21,044 bases of DNA, from assembly GCA_038093975.1 (NCBI GenBank), contig JBBPTG010000356.1:1-21044 (forward strand), given 5' to 3'. The translations under genes and the position numbers were made by a program. Shown piece after piece: positions 9,701 to 18,168 of the stretch. The stretch is from Chalciporus piperatus (Eukaryota; Basidiomycota; Agaricomycetes; Boletales; Boletaceae). The first letter of the stretch is position 1. Each line of letters opens with the position of its first letter. The notes under the pieces were generated by a model. That model did not search any database and was not told the origin of the DNA. It saw nothing but the letters and a program-made list of their open reading frames with translations.

Positions 9701-11011
9701 TCAAGTACGGTGGACAAGATTTTCTACGTCATCTACATTGACCCAATCTACATCGAAGAGGTTCATGGCCTGTTGAACGTTCTCCCTCATGTAGTATGCC
9801 AAGCAAACCCGACTTCCTTGAACCACAGGAACTCCATGCCGGATGATCCGCCCAGAAAATGCTACCACGGTGCCTGGAGGATAATGAAGGGTCATGCCAG
9901 CGTAGGCAGCTCCATTGTTAAGCCAGGATCATAGTCACCAAAGGATGCCAGCAGATCTAACCCCTGTGACATAGATCCCGAGTCTCGATGCAAAGGAGTG
10001 GCTCGATTGACCATGACCGACAAGGCATTGAAGACCGAGCCCCACTGCCTCATGATGGCAGTCATCTCCGTGCGGCCGCTCGTTAAGGCCCATGTGGCCA
10101 ACCTTCCCTGAGCCACCCTTGCAGATTGGTAAGCCCTGGGATGCATAATACTGTAGGCGGCCGAGAGGATCGCGTTTGGGACCAACATGTCTTCTAACCA
10201 AGCCGCAAGGCTCGGGTCTGCTAGGTTGACAGACGGCGCTGGACTTGAGTTACTGGCCTGCAAGAGATCAGGTCGTTGAATTGAATAAATCAAGGTGAAT
10301 TGGACATACATTATGAGCTTGGGGAAACCAGCCAGGCGAGATGTTCAATGACCCCTGGAATGCAGCTTCCTGGGAAAAGAGGGCATTGGCTGTCCGCCAA
10401 CCATGACGCGATGACAGCGGGGTTGTGATGGTGGATTGGAGAAGCGGTTGGATTGCAGGCAGAGTGTTATGCACCCATGACTAGGCAGCCGAGTGAGGCT
10501 TGAAAAGACACATTCAGCAGACTAGGCCTACCTGAAATTCGGAGGTGAGTGGTGATGGGAGATACCAAAGTAGGATGCGGCCAGCTTGATCTGTGACAAT
10601 GCAAGGCGAATCTATGAAAGTGGTCGGAAGGGAGGGAAGCCGCTCGGAAATCCTTTGTTCGTGATCTGGATTTATGCCAGACTCGATATATCCTAGAACC
10701 GATGCAAGTTGTTCTGCTTGAATATCCAGGCGGACTGCGGCCGAACATCAGCTGCCTGAATGGCCTTTCATGGATAATAGCTTGCCTGGACGGCTGAAGG
10801 CTGAAACCATCGCAACCACCATGCGTTCGGCCTCAATGACAGCATTAACAGGAATTTGAACATCTGGCAAGACAGGTTCGGTGGTTTGATTGCGGAAGCG
10901 CAGCACCTCCTCCCGAAAACGTGCCTGGACATAGGTTGCCAACAGATCGTTGAGATAGAGGGCGAAGTTGGTATCAGTTAATTCCTCGGAGGTAACATGA
11001 GGTGGGTCCAT
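9701..11011 (-). CDS. TET/JBP-type 2-oxoglutarate/Fe(II) dioxygenase (one frame lesion)
   Basis: Exons on the minus strand are 11011-10786, 10734-10532, 10480-10310 and 10257-9701, about 385 codons once a 1-nt frame break near 9897 is allowed for. Introns are 51, 51 and 52 nt; the first uses a GC-AG pair (GCAAGC donor). The middle has GRILLWYLP and WFPQAH segments that I associate with fungal TET/JBP proteins. The double-stranded beta-helix retains the metal ligands: H-x-D in PLHRDSGS (codon His at 9990-9988), the distal His in RHGV (9838-9836) and the 2OG-binding Arg in SRVCLAYYMR (9811-9809). Family members oxidise 5-methylcytosine in DNA; substrate here is inferred. The break falls between ELPTL and GMTLHYPPG and fits loss of one G. 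Catalytic residues all survive. The gene is tail-to-tail with the KDZ transposase. Confidence 0.85.
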
Positions 11012-11057
11012 AGTGAATCAAGGGAGTCGTGGTGTAACCCTCGACAGATAGGTAGAA
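11012..11057. promoter_or_regulatory. 46-bp divergent gap between dioxygenase and unknown gene
   Basis: The inferred ATG of the dioxygenase (11011-11009, -) and the ATG at 11058 (+) are only 46 bp apart, so any promoters must overlap or reach into the opposing gene. The true start of one gene may lie further downstream. Confidence 0.25.
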
Positions 11058-12022
11058 ATGGGAGCGTCTGCGGGTCCTTTGGGGCCACCGGGTCCTTCGG
11101 GTCGGTTCCTCGGTTCCTCGGCTCCAATGCGCTATCAATATCCGGCCGACACTTTGGGAATACATCCATGACAGGCGTGGGAAACCCATGTGCTTGGACT
11201 CTGGAGCAAAGATAGCCTGGCCGAAAGTCAGCCTTCTCCATCAAACATCCGATGCTCACTAAAGTTGAAACATACACTGTGTTGGTGTACTTCGGCTGCA
11301 GATTACAGGCAGCCGTTGGAGAGGCAGGACAATGGCCTCCTGCAGCAATGGTCTCCCTGAGGGAGGAAGTGGTGAGTATGGATTTGCACACTTCCTGCAG
11401 GATTGTTAACAGCCAAACAATAGGCTGTAGTGAATCGGTTGATGGCATACAAATCAATCGCTCACAACGATCTGCCACACATCCCTCTGTTGGATCGGGT
11501 CATCTTGCTGATTATTGTGAGCGATCTAGAGGATGGCCAGCTCCGCCAGGAAATTTCAATGACACCTGGGAGCCAATTGCATATAATGCAACAAACATCG
11601 CTGAGGTGCGGCCGAGCATTGTCGGCCATGGATTTGCAGCACAAGTGGTGGTTAGAAGGCAGCAACGGCTTGCCTGCTGACTATCGTCGGCAGGAGTTCG
11701 GGGACTTCATCGGGCCGGCAGAGGCTTTCTTCGGGGTGAGTTACCAGAAGTATCTTGGGTTAGCACCATGGGTACTCAAAATCTGGAATAGGGACCGCTC
11801 GCCCTTGCTCAGAATGCTGATAATAGCTCTGGGCTTCAGGGCGACATCGACGAGATGCAACAGAGCTTGCATGGGCATTTCGTGGAGGCAGCCATGACTT
11901 TACGAGAAATGAATAGGAGCTTGGTGCTGACATGGAACAGGGCGAGAGGGTTGATAATGCTCACCCAATGGATTCGTGAGCAGGAGGGTAGAACCCATGC
12001 AGAAGAGTCTGGGGATAGGTAG
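11058..12022 (+). pseudogene. Unrecognised helical protein gene with nonsense and frame breaks
   Basis: The frame from ATG 11058 opens with a Gly/Pro/Ser-rich stretch and YQYPADTLGIHP, then meets TGA at 11169-11171, beyond which the same frame stays open. A one-base shift near 11235-11245 leads into MLTKVETYT... (11252). A 52-nt intron (11372-11423, GTGAGT...ATAG) joins MVSLREEV to AVVNRLMAYKS, followed by a hydrophobic, Trp-rich region (DLQHKWW, GLAPWVLKIW). The last part, from about 11843, lies in another frame and encodes a helical tail ending at TAG 12020-12022. The final frame change can be explained in two ways: a frameshift near 11840, or an intron 11736-11812 (GTGAGT...TCAG, phase 0) that would remove the WVLKIW segment. 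I do not recognise the family. It converges on the second Zn-cluster gene. Confidence 0.5.
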
Positions 12023-12190
12023 AATATTCTACATATGCCAGCCGAAGGACTTGTACTCCAGCCGAAATTCGTATCACAGTGAGCAAATGCAGCCGGCCCT
12101 GATAAACACTCAACATTGAGTAAACCTAATATTACAGTACATTGTAGTCGAAATGCACGATGAGAATGAAACATAATCATGAGCATGTAT

Positions 12191-12852
12191 CTAAGAAGCA
12201 TAACAAAGTATTCTGCAAAGATTGTGAGCCGATGAAGAGGAGAAGTAACTAGCTGACTCACAATGGTTCCTCGGCCGCTTTCTCAAGCTGGTGGGCAGGG
12301 TCTGTGTAGGGGTGGACATACTACATGGCAGACCCTCAGCAAGGCACCGATGACAAGGCCGAGCCAATGAGCCTCCATTGCACAAGAGCTCGTTGGCTGC
12401 CTCACACTGTTCACATAGCTCTCCACCTCGAACCTCCACCCCCAATACAGCCTCAAGGCCCCTAGGCGGCAGCCATAGGTTAGATGGTCCAGCGAGAGGG
12501 AGATCAACAGGTGACCGAAGAATCGGCCGAGGGGTTGATGGGCCCATGGGAGCAGGGGGGGCCGGTGGGTTGGCAGCAGAGGCCAACCCTGAGACGCGTG
12601 ACGCAACTATGTCCAGTGAGTCGCGGATGGCGTCCAAGACAGGTGGGGAAAATGGGGAGGCACTGGGAGACATAATGCCTGCAGTCAGCGAGAGGATGAT
12701 CAGTCGAATGATAGACGATCTGAAGAACAGCTTTGTACCGCTGCCTGCAAAACCATGTGTGCCCAGGTGCGACGATGGGCGAGATCGTCGATCTCCCTGA
12801 GCTGTGGGCGAGCAAGATATTCGAGAGCATTTCGGCTGCTAGAGGGGTCCAT
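12191..12852 (-). CDS. Second Zn-cluster protein, short, model uncertain
   Basis: The clearest part is 12673-12262 on the minus strand. It has a helical segment, a Pro-rich linker, then cysteines spaced C-x2-C-x7-C-x8-C-x2-C-x6-C and a basic RKRPRN end. The spacing is close to Zn2Cys6, with one extra residue in the first loop. A GTGAGT donor at 12261 would splice to AATACT after CTTTGCAG and create an immediate stop; unspliced, the frame ends at 12191. Upstream, an ATG at 12852 opens about 50 codons (MDPSSSRN...) in a different frame. I found no intron of normal size joining it to the Zn-cluster frame, so either a lesion lies near 12740-12770 or the start is the ATG at 12673. It lacks the long coiled-coil and acidic tail of the gene at 599 and may be truncated. 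Confidence 0.5.
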
Positions 12853-13034
12853 GGCGACGTTAGATATAGATTCAGAGGATTGGAAGGCGATCTCAATCAT
12901 CAGTCGGCCGTCAGGATTGGCCAATGGGGCTGGCTGGGCGAGGGTGAGTCTGGACCTCGGGAATCAATTAGGGTCTTTGATTGATTGATCAGAGCTTCTT
13001 AGTGATTCCGGAGTATGCCTAGTGGCTTGCTTTA
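12853..13034. other. Spacer between Zn-cluster gene and minisatellite
   Basis: A short unique-looking segment that contains tandem TTGATTGATTGATC near 12978. No gene was seen. It probably includes the promoter side of the minus-strand Zn-cluster gene. Confidence 0.3.
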
Positions 13035-14150
13035 GATCAGCCCATGCCTACTCAAGGACAAGGTTTGCATTACCCTGTTCCTACATATTTACAATCAATG
13101 CATCGGCCCATCCCTACCTAGTGACACTGATTGCATCGGCCCATTCCTGCCTAGTGACAATAGGTATATCGGCCCATTCCTACGCATTGAGGCTCAACCC
13201 ATTGGCCCATTCCTACACATTGACACTGATTGCATCGGCCCATTCCTGCCTAGTGACAATAGGTATATCGGCCCACTCCTACGCATTGAGGCTCAACCCA
13301 TTGGCCCATCCCTACACATCGACGCTGATTGCATCAGCCCATTCCTACCTAGTGACAATAAGTATATTGGCCCATTCCTACCAATGGACTAACTTTACAT
13401 CGGCCCGCCCCTACCTAGTGACAATAGGTATATCGGCCCATTCCTACGCATTGAGGCTCATTGCATCGGCCCATTCCTACGCATTAAGGCTCAACCCATT
13501 GGCCCATTCCTACACATTGACCCTGATTGCATCGGCCCATTCCTACCTAGTGACAATAAGTATATTGGCCCATTCCTACCAATGGACTGACTTTACATCG
13601 GCCCGCCCCTACCTAGTGACAATAGGAATATCGGCCCATTCCTAAGCATTGAGGCTCATTGCATCGGCCCATTCCTACACATTGAGCCTCAATGCATCGG
13701 CCGATCCCTACACATTGACAGTGATTGCATCGGCCCATCCCTACACATTGACGCTGATTGCATCGGCCCATCCCTACCTAGTGACAATAGGTATATCGGC
13801 CCATCCCTACGCATTGAGGCTCAACCCATTGGCCCATTCCTACACATCGACGCTGATTGCATCGGCCCATCCCTACCTAGTGACAATAGGTATATCGGCC
13901 CATTCCTACGCATTGAGGCTCAATGCATCGGCCCATCCCTACACATTGACACTGATTGCATCGGCCCATCCCTACACATTGACACTCAATCTATCGGCCA
14001 TGCCTGCTGTAGGAGACATGATTCAGTGGCCAATGCCCACCCCTAAACATTTCCTGCATCGGCCGCTCCCTACACATGGAGGGTTTACACATCGGCCTAT
14101 CCCTACTCTCTATGGGCCGAACCCTGATGCAGGCAGGACTGGGTAATTAG
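13035..14150 (+). repeat. 33-bp minisatellite with higher-order structure and open 11-residue frame
   Basis: Monomers are built around (A/T)TCGGCCCAT(T/C)CCTAC. The cores at 13102, 13135, 13168, 13201 and 13234 are spaced exactly 33 bp. Monomer types differ in their second half (CTAGTGACAATA, GCATTGAGGCTC, ACATTGACACTG, CAATGGACTGAC). They recur first as a three-monomer, 99-bp order and then as a six-monomer, 198-bp block present twice (about 13300-13640). The period is divisible by three, so the plus strand stays open as 11-residue repeats of the type IASAHSYLVTI, GISAHSYALRL and NPLAHSYTLTL. One TAA at 13646-13648 splits it. Roughly 33 monomers are visible. Nothing shows that it is translated. 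Confidence 0.9.
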
Positions 14151-14360
14151 CACCAGTTGGCCAGGTCCTACCTCAGGGAACCTTTGTGTTGGCCATTCCC
14201 ACTGCCAGGGCACAATGGTGCATTGGCTGATCCCTACTCTACGTGTACATTCTATTACTAGCCGATCCCTAACCTAGGTGACCATACACCAGCGGCCAAT
14301 CGTTAGCCGGCCAGTAGAGCACGGCCTAATTGGTGATTGGCTGGCCCTGCATCAGGGTAC
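14151..14360 (+). repeat. Degenerate edge of the minisatellite
   Basis: Diverged copies of the core (TTGGCC, ATTGGCTGATCCCTAC, AGCCGATCCCTA, GCGGCCAAT, GATTGGCTGGCCCT) continue with irregular spacing up to the start of the retroelement coding sequence. Edge copies are often older than interior copies in tandem arrays. Confidence 0.55.
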
Positions 14361-17300
14361 AAATGGACTATGCTATGTGGCACAACCCTGAAATCGATTG
14401 GGTAGCCAAACAAGTAAAATTCACACGCTGCACTGATCAGTGCAAAGTAGTTAACTATCATTTGAAACATTTTTTTTCTATTTGCCGAGTGTTTGAGGCA
14501 GGGCTCACCGAAAAAGTCCCAGTAAAGCTCCACGAATACTTAGACGTCTTCTCAGAGCAAGAGAGTGAGCGTATGCCTACCCGAAAGGCATGGGACCACG
14601 CAATAGATCTCAAGCCTGATTTCGTTCGCAAGAAGGATCGGGTGATTCCGATGTCCAAACAGGAATTAGATGACGTTAGGGAGTTTGTCGATAAGGAGTT
14701 ATTGAAAGGATATCTTCGTCCGTCGAAATCCCCTCAGACATCTCCTGTTTTCTTTATTCCAAAAAAGGATGGAAAAAAGAGATTAGTTATGGACTATCGT
14801 TACGTAAATGAGGGAACCGTCAAGAATGCTTACCCTCTTCCCCTCATTTCCGGACTTATCGACCAGCTCAAAGGAGCTGATATGTTTACTAAAATGGACC
14901 TACATTGAGGATACAATAATGTTAGGATAAAAGAAGGCGACGAATGGAAAGCGGCTTTCATTACTCCATTCGGCGCTTACGAACCAGTCATTATGTATTT
15001 CGGACTTACCAATTCTCCACCTACATTTCAACAGATGATAAACGATCTGTTTAGTGATCTACACAGAGTTTTGATTATTTATATTGACGATCTTATGATC
15101 TTTACGTTCGGAAAAACTAGGGCACAGCACTTAGAAATAGTTAAAACTGTATTGCAACGTCTCAGAGAGAACGATCTTTACGTAAAACCAGAAAAGTGCA
15201 GTTTCGCTGTAGATTCCGTAGATTTCCTGGGCATGGTTATCTCCCAGAAAGGCGTAGAGATGGACACTTCAAAGGAGCAGGCTATTTTGGATTGGCCGGC
15301 GCCAACTCGGTTGAAGGGTGTTCAGTCCTTTTTAGGATTGGCTAACTTCTATCGACGCTTCATTCAGGGCTTTGCTGACATTGCTCGTCCCTTGAATGAC
15401 CTCACCAAAAAGGACACACCATACCAGTGGGGACCGGAGCAACAGCAAGCTTTTGACAAGCTGAAGCAGCAATTCACTACCGCTCCGCTTTTAGCATATC
15501 CTGACCACTCTAAAGAAGTCAGAGTGGAAACGGACACTAGTGATATTGCAACGGGAGCTGTGCTCTCAGTTAAATGTGATGATGGCCTCTGGAGGCCTTG
15601 TGCCTTCATTTCCCATTCCTTTGGTTCTGCCGAGAAGAACTACCCGGTTTATGACAAGGAGCTTCTAGCTGTCATTCGGGCTTTGCAGGAATGGAGGCAT
15701 TATCTAATGGGTCGAGAACATTTCGAGATTTGGACTGATCACAAGAATCTCGAATATTGGAAATCTCCCCAAACTCTGAGTCCACGTCAAGCACGTTGGA
15801 ATGCATTGCTCTCAGAGTATAATTACTCTATTATTTATAAACCGGGTGCTACAAATGGAAGGGCTGATGCTTTATCCCGTCGAGAAGATCATGGAGAAGC
15901 AGATCCCGACCATAACAAAAATATTACTGTACTTCCTGCTTCTGTTTTTATTAATACGGTTACTCTTTCTTCACCTATTTGTGACGAAATACAAAATGAA
16001 TCAGAAAAAAAAAATGATACTCTAGATGGCTTCGTTTTTGACGAGGGGTCTATAGTATTTAAAAATAATAAAAACAAGGTTTTTGTACCTATTTCTGTAT
16101 GTATTAAATTTCTTACAATACTTGATGATTCTCCTATTGGTGGCCACGGTGGTCAAGGACGTACATTACATCTTGTTACTCAATATTTCTCGTGGCCTGG
16201 TGTCACAAAGGACATTAAAACTTACGTAGAACATTGTCAGATGTGCGCCCTTACGAAGAGAAAGTCAACTGCACAAGCTGGCAAATTAATTCCCCTTCCT
16301 GTTCCGAAAGAACCATGGAAAGATATATCTATAGACTTTACCACGGGTTTCCCTAAATCACGTGGCTTTGATGCTATTTGTGTAATTGTAGATCACTTCT
16401 CTAAAGAAGTCGAGTTCATACCTTGTAAAAAGACAATTTCTTCGAAAGAACTAGCTATTTTATTTAGAGCCAATGTTTGGTGTAGACACGGACTTCCCTC
16501 TTCGATTGTTTCAGATTGAGGACCGCAATTTGCATCAGAGTTTACTTCGCAGCTTTGCACCCTTCTAGGAATAGAACAGAAGCTGTCAACCGCTTATCAC
16601 CCCCAAACCGATGGCCAAATGGAGCGTATGAATCAAGAACTCCAGCAGTATCTCCGCGCTTATGTGGCTAAACATCAAACGGAATGGGCTGATTGGTTGA
16701 AGATAGCACAGTTCCATCACAATTCCTCCCTCTCTACTGCTACCGGAACGATTCCCTTTGCTATCACAAAAAACTACTTCCCACACATGGGATTCGAAGG
16801 CGATTCATCTCTGGCTGGTGCATTCTTAGAGAAATGTGGAAAGGCACACAAAGAAGTAGAGCAGGCGTTAGAAGAAACTCAGAACCGGATGAAAGAGCAA
16901 GCGGACAAGCATCGGTCCGAAGCTCCAGATTATCAAATCAGAGATTTTGTTATGTTATCCACGGACAACCTCAAATTACCTTATCCTTCCAAAAAGATGA
17001 CGCAGAACTGGATCGGACCTTATCAGATTACGAAGGTCCTTCCCAATGCAGTCACACTAGACTTGCCCAATTCCATGCATATCCATCCCACGGTTAATGT
17101 CAAACGGGTCAAACCGGCTAAAGAACCGTTGGAAGGGCAACCGGTCCGTCTTCCGGATCCGGTAATAGTCAACCAAGAAGGAGAAGAAGAGTACGAGGTG
17201 GATTATGTAGTGAAATCTCAGGTGAAACAAGGACAGTTAGAGTACCTGGTCCATTGGAAAGGCTGGGACATATCGGACTGTACATGGGAAAAGGCAGCGC

Positions 17301-17410
17301 ATTTGTCAAATGCACCCGAAGCTGTCAAAGCTTTTCACAAAAAGCACCTGTCCGCCCCACGTCGAATCAATATGACCATAAGAAATTTCTCTGCCTTGTT
17401 TCAGAAATAA
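14361..17410 (+). pseudogene. Chromovirus pol polyprotein remnant, two in-frame TGA stops
   Basis: The whole remnant lies in one frame, open except for TGA at 14906-14908 and 16517-16519, and ends with TAA at 17408-17410. From the 5' side: HNPEIDW, typical of the region after the protease; an RT with FIPKKDGKKR and the YIDD catalytic motif (15080-15091); RNase H with ETDTSD (about 15530) and WTDHKNLEYW; an integrase zinc finger of H-H-C-C type (about 16144-16250); an integrase core with Asp in SIDF (about 16330), Asp before the second stop (16514-16516) and Glu 35 residues later (16622-16624); a GPYQI motif; and a C-terminal chromodomain (about 17190-17350, EYEVDYVV...LVHWKGW...TWE). Chromodomains direct integration to chromatin marks in this clade. 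The first stop replaces a position usually Trp; the second replaces a position usually Arg or Trp. Confidence 0.85.
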
Positions 17411-17468
17411 GGAAATCTGACAGAGGTTCCTGTGCGGAAATTGCCGAATCGCCTGGAATGTGATTCCT

Positions 17469-17481
17469 AGAGAGGGGATAG
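17469..17481 (+). other. Polypurine tract
   Basis: The purine-rich AGAGAGGGGATAG directly precedes the LTR start TGTTAT. This is the expected place for plus-strand DNA priming during reverse transcription. Confidence 0.7.
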
Positions 17482-17934
17482 TGTTATAGTATTTAAAAAC
17501 TTTTCAAACTTTTGCCTACAACGGTATTCGAACTCTGGACTTTGTCTACAACTTAGGGGTCAAGCCGGATTCATCTTAATCCGCTCCGGTAGTCCCTGTA
17601 GCATTACATAATCTATTACATAATCAGGTCACGTGACAAAGGTCCAGACTTAGATGAGTCAGCAATGATGTCATGGCCTAGACCCTAATCCGTGCCTGGT
17701 ACCTTTTCTTATCATCGTACCATTTACCTTATCTATCTTTTCCTTTGTGATTTCCTTATTCGGCTGTTGGTCTGTGCACACTTCTCAATAGTATATCAGT
17801 AGCCCTGTACTTATCACAGACCCCAGTCTAATCCATTTGTGACTTCACTGTCATTAAGTTTTAGTACTCAGCTTATCCTTCGCAAGGTCTAGTGTGACCT
17901 AAGTCCCCACCGTGTGTTGTGAGAGATCATAACA
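17482..17934 (+). repeat. Chromovirus 3' LTR, 453 bp
   Basis: It begins TGTTAT and ends ATAACA, a perfect 6-bp inverted terminus of TG...CA type, and follows the polypurine tract. Internally it has CACGTGAC (17630-17637), CAATAGTATAT (17786-17796) and CCCCAGTCT (17821-17829), in the same order as in the insertion at 5151-5668. The boundary is inferred from the termini because the other LTR is missing. Confidence 0.8.
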
Positions 17935-18168
17935 CTTTGACGGTCAAGAAGTGGTTCGCTATAACTAGTCTAACATCGTTATTGTAATGTCATTACTGTC
18001 GTCTACCTCATCCAACCCTGATATCACAGCCTCTGATTCAACAACCATAGTATCCCAGCTTGTCTCATCACTTGCCGCCACCTCCATAGATGCTGACATA
18101 CTCGCCTCACTGATCCCAACCTCTGACAACACTGAAGGATCATCAGGAAAAATCTCCTATGCCATTTG
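17935..18168. other. Flank of chromovirus LTR with a short open frame
   Basis: The right flank of the LTR begins CTTTG, which would be the 5-bp target copy if one exists; the left copy is lost with the 5' end. An ATG at 17987 opens 64 Ser/Thr-rich codons that could be a gag-like N-terminus of a second element sharing this LTR, but it ends quickly and has no motif. No gene is called. Confidence 0.3.

Larger units (their letters stand above)
14361..17934 (+). mobile_element. 5'-truncated Ty3/gypsy chromovirus with 3' LTR
   Basis: The element keeps the end of protease, RT, RNase H, integrase, chromodomain, polypurine tract and 3' LTR, all in the canonical Ty3/gypsy order. No 5' LTR, primer-binding site, gag or protease active site is present; the coding sequence starts against the degenerate minisatellite. 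The junction lies near 14361 and was placed where minisatellite-like words stop. There is no second LTR copy in the window to date the insertion. Confidence 0.8.

Noticed and set aside
10978..11478. 166-codon minus-strand open frame upstream of the dioxygenase
   Set aside because: It is antisense to a region whose plus-strand reading has better gene-like composition, an intron and family-like helices. An N-terminal extension of the dioxygenase cannot be fully excluded.
12378..12800. 140-codon plus-strand open frame across the second Zn-cluster gene
   Set aside because: The minus strand has the cysteine cluster and basic tail, whereas this frame is low-complexity with no recognisable features.
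13022..14146. Two long open frames (about 207 and 165 codons) of AHSY-type repeats as a real protein gene
   Set aside because: A 33-bp tandem repeat stays open automatically once one monomer is open. There is no convincing start codon, no non-repeat domain, and a stop at 13646. Kept as a repeat with a comment.
13035..14150. Short regular repeats resembling a CRISPR array
   Set aside because: The repeats are directly tandem with no unique spacers, the genome is fungal, and no Cas-like gene is present. It is a minisatellite.
14906..16519. Programmed readthrough or recoding of the two TGA codons in pol
   Set aside because: Both stops replace conserved residues, the element is already 5'-truncated, and neighbouring decayed genes show the same type of change. 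Decay is simpler.
17480..17540. tRNA-like B-box word near GGTATTCGAA
   Set aside because: No matching A-box at proper distance and no cloverleaf arms; it lies inside the LTR.
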